This document shows positions 11,625 through 22,333 of a stretch of DNA of 64,000 nucleotides, in pieces. Both the position numbers and the translations under genes were made by a program. Numbering within the stretch: the stretch's first letter is position 1; each line of letters starts with the position of its first letter. Under the pieces are notes generated by a model. That model had not been told where the DNA came from. It was given only the letters and a program-made list of their open reading frames with translations, and ran no database searches. The stretch is from the NCBI GenBank assembly GCA_019096155.1, contig JAHCVI010000001.1, positions 9,238,001-9,302,000 of the forward strand, read 5' to 3'. This stretch comes from Staphylotrichum longicolle (taxonomy: Eukaryota; Ascomycota; Sordariomycetes; Sordariales; Chaetomiaceae).

Positions 11625-12998
11625 CGTTGAGTGTATGTAGGCTGCTGGGCTAGCAAAAAAGGTTGGTGAATATGGAACTTCAGTGCTGAATTTGGGGCGA
11701 CTAATTCGACGCTGGATGGCTTCAGACGTTGGTTCACGCCGATATGGGCGGAGCGGTAGAAAAGGGAAAGCAGACTCGTGGCGCAAGGGCCTATGAAGGG
11801 ATCCACAAGCAGCAGGAAGATGATGTGCAGACATACACAATACGTCGTATGCAAGTATTGTCGGTCACTTCGTTCCCCGGGCTGCCCGGTCTCGGTCTCC
11901 GGGCCATGCTATTTTCGTCTTGAAACACGGCCCCGCCCCGGGTCCCCGGCCGGCCCCACACCAGCCCTCCGCATCCGGCTTCACAGTCCCCGATGCCGCA
12001 AGCTGCACCAGTCTGTCCCATATGGCTTAAAGAGCAAACGGACTTTCGCAGTCTGGGATCATTCGGATGAAATGGCTCATGATGCTCAGTGGAACTTGTA
12101 GGCAATGCCGCAGTTTCACCCAGGCATGGCCGGGGTCAAGCGGAGACGACCTTACCTATCCAGGAATACGTCAACAACATCTCCCAGGTCCTAGGACAAA
12201 CAGTCGGCACTTTGTTGCCCAGTCTTTGCTGTATTTTTATGTTACAATAGGATTCTGGACTTTGAAGTCGCCCGATTTCCAGAGTTGCTGACCCTCGGAC
12301 GAGGGCTTCAGTCTTCCCGTGGCGGCTGTGCCGCTCGAGTGCACCAAGCGTACCGCATCCCAAGGCAGCGGGATGCGGGAAACCGGCGTTGACCCCAAGT
12401 GCTGAGCTGAGCCGTCCTCTAGTTGGACGGTTGCGCCAACTCCCTCCCGCGCTTCCGCCAACTGAGGCTGGCTGTTGAGAGGCTGTGCCGCCCCGGCCTC
12501 GATTGCCCAGAGGCTCAGCGTTCGACAAAAGCCGGCCTACAGACCGGCCTGGAAACAGGTCTGTTTCTCTCTTGACCCTCCACAGACCGAAACGGAACAA
12601 AACAATCATTAAACCCAAGGCCAGCCCGCGTGTTGCGGACATCTGGGCCCGAAACCGTCCCGCGCAGCTCACCTGTCCTCTCTCGCACAGCGAGAGGCCT
12701 CGCTGAGGACGACGCCGTCGACCATCTCTCCACCCAAGTTGCGCCTGCTCCATTTTCAATTCAATTACTGCTTCTCGCACCGGCTTGGCCGCCCGAATTG
12801 GCATTTCACTCTCATTTGTCACGGGCTCCGACCCTTTGTGGTCAGTTTCACTTGCCGTCTTCCGGTCGAGAGATTCGCAACCGGGAGCTTGGCCGCTCAA
12901 GCGCTCGATATCGCAACCCCTCACGAAACAGGCGGGGTCATCTTGGCGCCGACTTTGTGAGAGACCGCAGCCCAGAGTAGAGTCTGAAAAAAGGGACA
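11625..12998. promoter_or_regulatory. Divergent intergenic promoter region
   Basis: A 1.37-kb gap between two genes transcribed away from each other (minus from 11624, plus from 12999). A long minus-strand open frame (12136-13113) crosses it but covers exon 1 of the plus-strand gene and has no domain signature, so it is treated as chance. No individual binding site is claimed. Confidence 0.4.
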
Positions 12999-13394
12999 AT
13001 GGGCTACTATTACGAGTCACAACCGCTGCCGTCATACTACGCGTATGTGTTCCTCCCAGTTCTGTTGCAGAGGACTCGGGACCGCCCCCTCCATGTGCAC
13101 TACACTCGCGCACCGGTCTCCCTTACATGACTGACGGATCTCATCAGAACGGAGCCACCGCCACGGGTGTATCACACTCCGCGAAGGAGCGGCGGCGTCA
13201 TAATCGACGTCGAGCGTCCGCGGTCTGTTTCGCCCCCGCCCACGCGTGTCATTTTGGTTGAGAAACGGAGGCGCGATGAACCCATCGGCTTCCTGCCCTG
13301 GCTCTGCGGCTCCTTTTGCTGTTGTCTAGTCTGTTTTGATTGTGCGGACGACTGTTGGGGCTGCTGCCCTGCGAACGACTATGATTCAGACTGA
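12999..13394 (+). CDS. Small CYSTM-like Cys-rich tail-anchored protein
   Basis: Exons 12999-13042 and 13148-13394 join over a 105-bp GT-AG intron in phase 2, giving 96 residues. The N-terminus is Tyr/Pro-rich (MGYYYESQPLPSYYA), the middle is polar (HTPRRSGGVIIDVERPRSVS), and the last 35 residues are a Cys/Trp-rich hydrophobic stretch, GFLPWLCGSFCCCLVCFDCA then DDCWGCCPANDYDSD. This is the layout of CYSTM-module proteins (Pro/Tyr/Gln-rich N-terminus, Cys-rich C-terminal membrane segment), which in yeast and plants sit at the plasma membrane and are linked to stress or metal tolerance. Assignment rests on architecture, not a precise motif. The start is the first ATG before a good donor. Confidence 0.7.
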
Positions 13395-14020
13395 GGTCGA
13401 TTGTTTGCCCGATGTCGGGTCCTATTGTTGATGATGTGATGACCATTTCTGTGCTATGATAGAAGTGAAGATAGACCAACACGCTACCGATGTCTAGGTT
13501 CATGAGGACATGATTGCCAGGTGCATTGTTAGCTTGACCCCCACTCCCCTCTCGCGTCTTTTGACTGATCTCCGTAGATACCTGGTAGTGGACTGTATTA
13601 CCTGGTTCAACATTTTTTTGGTTCCTCGAAGTGGGTAAGGTAGGTACCAGGGGCAACACCACCTGATATGTTAGCACGCGCAGTTTCGGGGCTCGTGCGG
13701 ATTTCTGTAACAGCTGTGGCGCAATACCCTCAACAAACATCAGCGTAACATACATGATGCGTCTGATCTTGCCGCTTGCCCAAAGCTTCCATCTTTACTC
13801 CATGGCTAAGGTGCTTTAATCACCAGAAAGCCGGGCTAATCTTTTGCCACTGAAGACTCAAAGCGCTCTTCGCCCCCACGGAAACTGACGCATCGTCGTC
13901 CCATGGACGGTTTCCTACTGCTGCTGCTGCTGCTGCGCAGGCTGTTGACAAAAGTACTTGCGCTCAGCTACACAACACTCGCTCGATCAGAAAACACCCT
14001 TGAGTATCAGCCTGTCCTCT
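13395..14020. other. Intergenic, 3' flank of CYSTM-like gene and exchanger promoter
   Basis: No gene seen. A short CTG trinucleotide run lies at about 13918-13935. An open frame upstream of 14021 is continuous with the exchanger's exon 1, so its start could be slightly further upstream. Confidence 0.5.
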
Positions 14021-16265
14021 ATGCACGCCACCGAGAGACATGCCGGCACCGGCCAGCTGTCTGGACCTGCACCTTTCGGCGCTCCTGTTTCGCGGTCTTC
14101 CAGGGCGTCTGATGGTAGTGGACATGAGAAAGAGCAACCGAACTACACGAGATCCACGGCCGCCCCTGGCGTTAAAAGCACAGTCCCCAGCAACCTTGTC
14201 GTGAGGTTCCTGCTCGTCATCAAGCACATCTTCCGCTCCAGCGTCGTCAACATTCTGCTTGTCTTTGTTCCGGCTGGGATCGCAGTGCGTAAGTTGACCA
14301 GCGTCTGTCTGTGTTATCCGATTCAAACACATGACACTGAACCATTAATCTAGACTTTGCGCAGCTGCCGGCCGGGGTGATATTTGCCATGAATGCCGTT
14401 GCGATCGTTCCGCTGGCCGCCCTTCTCAGTCATGCGACCGAAAGCGTGGCAAGCCGTTTGGGTGACACGGTGGGGGCATTGATGAACGTGACGTTCGGCA
14501 ATGCTGCTGAGTTGATTATATTTATGTAAGTCTTGAGACAGCTCTATTGGCTCCTAGCTCCTTCGTATCATTGACCATTTGCTGACTGCAGCAGCATCGC
14601 TCTTGTCAAGAATCACATTCGCATCGTCCAGGCGTCTCTTGTTGGTTCTATTCTGGTCAACCTCCTCCTCATCCTGGGCATGTGCTTCCTCCTTGGCGGG
14701 CTGCGGTTCAGGGAGCAGATTTACAACAGTACAGTGACACAGATGAGCGCCTGTCTGCTCGCTCTTAGCGTCACCAGTTTGCTCTTACCCACGGCGTTCC
14801 ATGCCTCCTTCAGCAGCGAGACTACTGCCGACGACAAGGTTCTTCAAGTCAGCCGGGGAACAAGCATCATTGTTCTGGTCGTCTACTTCTTGTATCTGGT
14901 ATTCCAACTCAAGTCATATCCGTACATCTACGCGTCTACACCGCAGGAGCTCGTCGAACGAGAATCAGTTCCGGGGCCAGCAGCACAATACTTTCATACA
15001 TCTAGCTCTGAGCGCTCCGGGTCATCATCTGAATCAGGCTCTATTGGCTCGTCACAGTCAAGCATTGATGCCCGTCGGCTTCGGCGGATGGTGAGGAGAG
15101 GGAAGAGAGTCACGCGAAGTGTGAGCTCAGACAGGAATACTCCGAGCGCGGTCTCGGATACGGCTGTCGCAACCCCGGTTTCTTCTCGCTTTGTTCCTGC
15201 TGAGTCAGGGGAAAGGCTCGAATGCATCGCTCCTGTCGGTCGCATCACTCAGGAGGAGATTGGGGAATCATCGACTTCACGGGCATCAATGAGCGGGAAG
15301 AATGGAAGAATCTCCAACAAACAGCTCCTCCCAAACCAGAAAAACAGAAGCGTTCGGAGTGTTTCCAAAACCACAAGTCCGTTTCCAAATCTTGAGCGAG
15401 ACGGGGATGAGACAGAGCGTTTCGACTTCGCAGCCGCCTCTGCCATGGAATCACAACCAGACCCAGCTCCGCCGCCCCCTTTCTGACTCTTGACCTCCAT
15501 CCACCCACCGGCCACACCTCCGTTACCTGGCCTCCCGAGACTGACTCGACGCCAACAAACCCTATAGCCCTCGGCATTCGTCGGGCAAGATCCGAGCCCG
15601 TCCGGAGCTCGAATGGGCACAATCACCACCCGCATCGAGACCTACAATGCCGCCCATGATTCCCCCATTCGTATACAAACGCACCACTAGACCCTTTCCC
15701 TCTGGATCTCCTGGCCAGCCGGTATCGGACACGACCAATGAAAGCACAAATTCACCGACCCATCCCCTGAGCCCGCACAACGGCAGTCGTTCTGCTTCTT
15801 ATCTCTACCGGACTCGTCGCCGTCTGCGCCGAGTTTATGGTCTCATCTATCGACAAGCTCGTCGCCACCGATTCGGGCCTCTCCGAAGCTTTCATCGGCC
15901 TCATCCTCCTTCCGATCGTGGGCAACGCCGCCGAGCACGTCACCGCTGTCAGCGTGGCCATGAAGAACAAGATGGACCTTGCCATTGGCGTGGCCGTGGG
16001 CAGCAGCATCCAGATTGCGCTCTTTGTCACGCCGCTGATTGTCATATTGGGGTGGGTGCTGGGCAAGGATATGAGTCTGTTCTTCACGCTATTTGAGACG
16101 GTCTGCGTGTTTGTGAGCGCGTTCATCGTCAACTTTTTGGTGCTGGATGGGAGGAGCAATTATCTGGAGGGAGCGTTGCTCTGCGCTGGATACGTGATCA
16201 TTGCCGTCGCGGCCTTCTTTTACCCCGAAGTAAAGCCGGCGAATGCGCTGGGAGGGGGCGACTGA
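14021..16265 (+). CDS. Vacuolar Ca2+/H+ exchanger (VCX/CAX family), linker frame broken
   Basis: Antiporter that moves cytosolic Ca2+ into the vacuole using the proton gradient. Exon 1 is 14021-14288 and exon 2 is 14354-14525; exon 3 starts at 14595. Both inverted CAX repeats are present: GALMNVTFGNAAELIIF in the first half and GLILLPIVGNAAEHVTAVSV in the second, with several membrane segments around each. The long Ser-rich cytosolic linker is not in one frame: frame 1 stops at 15484, a compatible frame reads ALGIRRARSEPVRSSNG to 15657, a third reads MIPPFVYKRTTRPFPSGSPG, and the second half (AVVLLLISTGLVAVCAEF) is again shifted. Each switch can be explained by one base in a C run (15475-15479, 15653-15655, 15772-15774). 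The linker introns and frames are therefore unresolved, but the family call is firm. The exon 3 acceptor is a tandem CAGCAG. Confidence 0.85.
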
Positions 16266-17363
16266 GACGAGAAGGTACCGAACTACCGGATATTCAAGAG
16301 ACTTTCTCGAAACCACCAAAATAAATAGACTTTGGAATATTGTCAATTGAGCAAGCTCCCCTTCAGATTCACAGCCATCTAGTTCCGGCCACCTCATGAT
16401 TCCACGGAATGATTTAGTAGGTAACGCAGTCATACATGCGTTGACAGACAGAACCTCTCATCATCAACCGAAACTTGCGTAGCATCCTTCAAACACAATG
16501 ACTGATGAAGCGCCGAGCAAATAGCGCAAACTTTGAGGGTGACCGCAGTCAGGGTCTACAGGAATTGTTGGGAGAATGTTGGAAAAGTAAAATAACCACG
16601 AGCGGTGTCGGGAACCAGCCTCTCGTGACCACTTCTTGGAGCCAGAGCCAGCTAAGGTACCATATTCTTCCTCCTCTTATGCGATCAAATTGGGGACGGA
16701 AGAGCCGATGTGAATAATTGGATACCAATCTTTGGCGGATATTTCACTCTGGCCGCTGTGTAACTTAGGTCAGAGCAATATCTCGGACAGGTTCGCAATC
16801 AAGATTGACCTCGGACTTCGCAACAGTCCCTCGGTGAGATAGGTACTACCTTGAATAGCCCTTCATACGTACAGCCACTCGGGTCAGTATTTCCTCAGAC
16901 CGCAGCAGGATTATGCCAAAAGAATGAGGCAGTTTGCCGTCCCAAGCTGGTAGAAACTGGCATTTCTCCAGTCCCTGCGGACTGTCATTGAGAAGAACTG
17001 GGAACCTTTGCAGATGCACGAAATCCCATGACGGCAAAGAAAAGGCATCTCACCGTCTGAAGTAGGGCCGCACCTTGATGACATGGGCCGCTCGCCTGTC
17101 TTGTTTCGGTGCCTAGGGGGGCGCTGTAAATGTTAGCAAGGCGCAGCAAGGAGGCTTCGGTGGCAGGGTTGTTCGGGAGGATTTGAAGTTCCCAGTCCGC
17201 TCGATTTAGTCCATTGTACACTCCCTTGAGGCATTGGATTATGTGCATTTAAATGACGTTGATCAATAAACTAACCTCACTTCTGCGTCTTCTACATCTT
17301 CTGTCTTTTTCTTGTCGCCCTCCACATCCCTAGCACAAAGTACCATAACAAGCACGGCCAGCA
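16266..17363. other. Intergenic, no gene seen
   Basis: Contains the 3' end region of the exchanger gene. A CT-rich stretch (about 17278-17335) lies just before the next start codon, a common fungal core-promoter feature. Confidence 0.5.
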
Positions 17364-17864
17364 ATGCCTACTTATCACCGTTCAGTAGCCATACACATTA
17401 TGCTGTGTTTATTTCTAGTCTTTCAATGTCAAATCGTCGATGGGCTACCCCTGACATTACGACCGAGAGCCGATGGGGTGATGGTTACTACGAACGCAAG
17501 CCATCACCCGGGGTCAGAGTCCGAGATGCAAAGGCTCAGCTTGCTTGAAGCCAGAGCACAGGGAGAGAGAGAAAATGGGGCCAGCGGGATAACAAAGACC
17601 TACATCGAGGTACTCAGTGTCTCAATGATCACTTTCTCCGGAAAACCTAAATGCGTTTTACATGTCCTCCGTCGGGGCACAGAGCCCCTTGGCAATACCG
17701 CGTTCATCAAAGCCATGTTTGCAGTTTTGATCACTGTGTCGGTTCTCATTGGGGCGGGGATGGCTTCCATTGCCGTCTTTGGCTTTGAGTGGAGACGGTT
17801 CTTAACCAAGTTAAGAACGAACGAGGAGTTCGCGGAGGATGGATGCGGACCCAACACAAGCTAG
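17364..17864 (+). CDS. Hypothetical single-pass membrane protein
   Basis: I do not recognise this 166-residue, single-exon frame. It begins with a possible signal peptide (MLCLFLVFQCQIVDGLPL around residues 13-30), has a polar luminal or extracellular middle with an NAS sequon, then a strong hydrophobic segment at about residues 116-140 (FAVLITVSVLIGAGMASIAV) followed by a basic stop-transfer (EWRRFLTKLR) and an acidic tail. That is the layout of a type I membrane protein. The ATG sits directly after a CT-rich tract. There is no intron or known domain, so it may be lineage-specific. It is convergent with the next gene. Confidence 0.55.
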   Translation: MPTYHRSVAIHIMLCLFLVFQCQIVDGLPLTLRPRADGVMVTTNASHHPGSESEMQRLSLLEARAQGERENGASGITKTYIEVLSVSMITFSGKPKCVLHVLRRGTEPLGNTAFIKAMFAVLITVSVLIGAGMASIAVFGFEWRRFLTKLRTNEEFAEDGCGPNTS

Positions 17865-18121
17865 TAGTAAAAAATTTGGACATAGTTGCTATATGGCTTT
17901 TTATTGACTGTTATTCTTTCAATCCTATCTCATTGCCATAACTCAGCGTGTTCAAGGCCATTGTGCGGGGTGGCTTTCACATTACCACTTAAGGCTCCAA
18001 TTCAAGACCTCGTGATGCATCCATCCTCAGACGATTCCGACCACCAACCCGCATCATCCATTCTCAGACTTTTGCTTTCTTTCCCACACTCAGCGGGTTG
18101 ATTCTTTCTCACGAGGTTAGA

Positions 18122-18577
18122 TCAAGACCGTGACGGATACCAGCTCCATTGAGAAGAAGGCTCTACCAGAATAGAGTTGCAACCGCAGTGACCGTCGAGA
18201 TAACCGTCTGCGGTGTGCCAGAGATCAGAGATACATTCACCGCCGTCCTTGTAACCCTTGCACTCCTTGCCCTGCGTTTTCCTCCAGAGAACTACCCCGT
18301 TCGTCAAGTCCTTTTTGTAGTGCCCGCAAAGCCGGTAACGCTTTTCTCCACTCGCACATGACGGTCTTGCTTCGTCGTCCAAGGCTATGTCTATGAATTC
18401 CCAGGTTGCAGCTTCAGGTCTGCTGTCTATTACCAGGTAAGGTCCAAAGGTGGATCTCGAAGTCACAGTTGGCGCCGTAGGAGTTTCTATGGTGAGGGAT
18501 GTTGCATCAGAGGGGCCTAGGAAATGGCCCAGAGCGCATTTTAAACTACAACAGTCCGTTGGGTTGCTTTGTGTCAT
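18122..18577 (-). CDS. Hypothetical Cys-rich protein, possibly 5'-incomplete
   Basis: Open frame of 151 residues that I do not recognise. Nine cysteines are unevenly spaced, denser toward the C-terminus (RYRLCGHYKKDLTNGVVLW, TQGKECKGYKDGGECISDLW, DGYLDGHCGCNS), with many Gly, Tyr and Trp, as in secreted disulfide-rich proteins. No signal peptide precedes it at the ATG used (18577), so either the true first exon lies upstream across an intron or the protein is not secreted. A TATAAA lies about 15 bp before the ATG. Codon composition and cysteine spacing argue for real coding sequence; function is unknown. Confidence 0.4.
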   Translation of the reverse strand: MTQSNPTDCCSLKCALGHFLGPSDATSLTIETPTAPTVTSRSTFGPYLVIDSRPEAATWEFIDIALDDEARPSCASGEKRYRLCGHYKKDLTNGVVLWRKTQGKECKGYKDGGECISDLWHTADGYLDGHCGCNSILVEPSSQWSWYPSRS

Positions 18578-20378
18578 TCTTAGAAGTCGTGTTTATAGTT
18601 GCCCACGTGTCTCACACGTCTCCTGAAGGAGACAACCAAGCGCATTGTCAAGGGCGGCAATTCATCACTCTCGCGATGACAGATCTGAACCCTCTTTCTG
18701 GTCACGTCGGAGCCTCACAGCAAATATGATCCACGCTTGAAAGGCTACTCCGAGAGGGCACAAGAGTTGAGATGTCCAATATGCGCTGCATATAAGAGAT
18801 GTCGCGCAACTAGAAGCCAGGTGGCACCTGAGTGTATGTGCTCCAGGTCCCTGATGAGAAGTCAAGTGTGTCCGTCAACTTGTCAAGTTATTGCACCACC
18901 TCCTGTCAAACTCAATCCTCTTTGTATCGATGCTCTTTTAGTGGTTGGTGGTACATGCGGAGGTTTCAGGCACTCCTCGATATCACCACATTGATTCCAA
19001 CACATAGTTGGTGCGACCAAGGTAGTGCAGCCATGCAGCCACTTTCTCTTCCGCTGGATCCTGCTACGTGCACTGTCAGGGTGGACGTCATGATCGTGAT
19101 CCATTTTTCTTGGGGTGATGCGGAGCGGAAACCCGTGGGAGTTCCACCTGCGCATGCAGCTGAGTGCAGCGCTTCCAGGTCCGAGAAAGACTCGAGCTCC
19201 AAACCGGAGACTCGGCAGCCCTACCCACAGCGGAGCGGGCGGGTGGGCAGAGCGCCAGCTCCGTTGGATGACCTGATATTCGGACCGAGCCGAGCCCAGC
19301 GCACACACGCGACCCAACCAAAAGGCGGATCCTAAAGTGTCGACGCCGCCAGCGTTGCGGGCGCACCGCATGAAGGATCGGGGGCGGCAGCGCGGTAATT
19401 GCGTGCTCCATGCGCCTGCCGTGTCCTAAAACAACTAAAGTCAAAGAACCTTTCGGGACGGCGGCTTGCCCTCCACCGCGAATGCGTTTGGCGAAGAACC
19501 CAGCATGGAGCCAGGAGCTTCAGGTTAGCGTCCTGCAGGTCGCGTGTGCAAGGCTGGCAACACTTGTCAGATACGCCGGCGGGGGCGGGCCGCGCTTCCG
19601 TCAACCTGAACAGGGTGACTGGGGCCCCGTTGCCTGCCGAGTACGAACCTCGGTAATGACGACGACGGCGACAATGGGAAGGCAAGGGTGAGAAAAGAGT
19701 GAGGGAGGTTGACGCGTGAGAAAATCGACTCCGCGATGCACTCAATGTTGTGCAACTGATGTATCAGAATGAACTGGATGCATTGGAAAATTTGTGACAC
19801 AAAACCCTGAGTCCGTCGCTCTGCACCAACTGTGAGTGAAGACTGCAAGCGGCCTACCAAGCTTTTCCGTCTTCGTCCCCATGGGGTTTTCAGGATCCAC
19901 CAATCGCCCCATTTTCCATTCTGCTTCTCTCTCCGCTTGGGGTGCATTCGAGGATCGGACGCCAAGGCCGGAGCGCGAAGCTGAATCTGCGGTTGCAACC
20001 CGCCGTCGCCGTCGCTAGCGTCTGGCCCTGCGTTAGCGAATTTAAACGGCGTCGCATTGGCTTTTTGAAACTTCACATGCCGACAGCTGCCAAGACCTAG
20101 CGCATACTGGACAGTCCATGCACAAGGACGTGCTTGCACAAGTCGGAAATGCAGGACAGAAAGATACGAAGTGAACGGGTGGCATCGAAAAACACCAAAT
20201 ATTACAATTGACATGTACTGTAGTAGCGAGGAGAGCTGCAACGCTCAGCAGCAGTAACACGACACCCAGGCAACCAAGCCGTGATTCGCTTGTCGAAACC
20301 CCCTTGGTCCTCCAACCCCCCTGAGCAATCACCGAGACACCTAAGCCGAAAGCGGCTAGATGGCAACGATAACGGCTC
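18578..20378. other. Intergenic, no gene seen
   Basis: 1.8 kb between the Cys-rich frame and the 3' end of the sugar porter. Open frames at 19000-19750 on both strands overlap each other and lack motifs. Part of it is the 3' UTR of the porter. Confidence 0.5.
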
Positions 20379-22333
20379 TTAGGCAACGATCTTCTCGGCG
20401 ACCTTGCCATCGTCGGTGAGGATGATCTTGTCGACCTTGAGCGAGGCCTTGACGGGGTTGGGCTGGTTGTAGACCCACTCCAGCTGCTCGAGGGTGCGGC
20501 CCTGGGACTCGACACTGCAGTCTTCTGGTTAGAAACGCGCACAATGCAATCGCGAAAGACCAGGGAGGTGACATACCCAAAGAAGTACCAGAAGGCACAC
20601 TCGACGAGATCCCAACCGACGAACACAAAGATGTACTTGTAGCCAATGTTGCCGAGGGCAATGGGGCCAGCGAACATGTTGATGAAGCCCATGCCGTTGA
20701 CGATGAAACCCGAAAGGGCAAGACCCTTGGCGCGAGTCGTGGTTCCGAGGGCTTCAGTCGGGATGGCACCCTGGAGCGGCGTGTAGGTGAAGGAGAAGAT
20801 GATGTTGAAGAGGAAGTAGGAGGCGAGCGCACCCTTGCCGTAGTTGAGGTCAATCGAGCCTTCCTGAGTCTGCTTGTCGAGTGCAGCCGAGAGACCCGAG
20901 TTGGTGGCAAGAGCGGCGGCGCACAGGAAGGTACCAATGACGAGCACCTTGCGACGCGGCATCCGGTCGGTCAGAGACACGGCAGTGAGGGCACCGATGG
21001 CGGACAGGACCTGGTTGAGAATGTTGTAGCCGAGCTGCGTCGGGACGTCCTTGATGCCGAGGCCGTCAAAAATAACCGTGTTGAAGTAACCGAGACCGTT
21101 GCCCGAGAACTGGCCAAAGATGGAGATCATGAGCACCTGGGCAAGACGCCAGCGACCGCTGTGCGTCAGCAGGAACGGCCGGTAGTCCCACCAGACCTTG
21201 TCAATGCCGTCCACGGCGATACCCTCCCTCATCTCCTCAATCTCGAGACGGACAAGGCGCGAGTTGGGGTCGCCGTTGCCGTGGTACTTGATGAGAAACG
21301 CAAGGGCCTCCTCCTCACGACCGTTGGCCACGAGCCAGCGGGGGGACTCCGGGATGAAGAAGACGCCACCCATGACGATAACGCAGGCGAAAGCCTGGAG
21401 AATCAGTGGGATGCGCCAGGAGTAGTTGTTGTCCATGTAGTTGGTGCCGAAGGTGATGATGGCAGCTGGAATGGCACCACCGAACCAACCGCAGTTGTAG
21501 AAGCCAGTGCAACGGCCACGCCAGTGAGGCGGCGCAACCTCGACAGCGTAGGCGGGAGCAGCGACGGTCATAACGGCGATACCCAGGCCGAGGACGAAAC
21601 GGCCGACGACGACCTGCGCAAACGTGTTTGTGGTCGAGATGATGATCATGCCAAGGATAATGATAATACCGCCAGCGAACATGCTCTTTCTCCGTCCGAA
21701 CTTATCGGCGATGATGGCAGCGAAGGGAGCGCCAACCATGGCGCCACTGCAATTCAAACACGCGTCAGTTCATACGCCCATGCGCCCGAATTTGCCGAGG
21801 AAACGTACACGGGGTAGAGCGACATCATGACAGAGGCGTGTTCGCCCGTGGGCATCACACCGGTGGTTTGCTGGAAATGCTTCATGGCGACGATGGAGGT
21901 CATGAGGGAGCCATCGTAACCGTTGGCGCAAGCACTGCACAAAGTCAGTTGGGGTACAGTTCAGATCGAGAGCTAGCACCAGTGCATACCAGCAGAAGGC
22001 GATGAAGATGGAAACTAATCATTGTAGTTAGTAATCAGTATGGGGTGCACTCGAAGACAATCACTCACAGTAGAGGTGAATGGACGTCTTGCTCCAGGGC
22101 TGGATGTTGGCTTCCTGGATAGCGGCGAAGAGCTCGGCCTAGATGGGTCTTGTTAGCAACCACGGGTTCCTACTCCAACGTGCTCTGTCGGTGCAAATAG
22201 GACTGACATTGTGCACGGTCTTCTCCTTGCCGTGGGCATGCGGCGTGTGGGTGGCAGGGACGGCAGCGGTGGCAACCGCAGGAGAAACAGGGCGCTTCTC
22301 GCTGCTGATGTGATCGGACCCGTGGGACGACAT
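20379..22333 (-). CDS. Sugar porter of the major facilitator superfamily
   Basis: Proton-coupled plasma-membrane sugar transporter of 550 residues. Six exons: 22208-22333, 22069-22138, 21990-22014 (25 nt), 21809-21934, 20577-21746 and 20379-20514; introns are 54-69 bp and all phases agree. Family signatures: NGYDGSLM in TM1, DKFGRRKS after TM2, GRFVLGLGIAVM in TM4, FFIPESPRWLVANGREEEAL after TM6, FGQFSGNGLGYF in TM7, DRMPRRKVLVIG, and the C-terminal ESQGRTLEQLEWVYNQPNPV. This is the lactose permease/hexose porter branch; substrate cannot be set from sequence alone. The N-terminal 43 residues are polar and His/Pro-rich. The ATG at 22333 is the first in frame; a GTG two codons upstream is not a start. 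Confidence 0.92.

Noticed and set aside
12136..13113. 325-codon minus-strand open frame
   Set aside because: Lies in a promoter region and over exon 1 of the CYSTM-like gene; Arg/Gly/Ser-rich without domain, no splice or start context.
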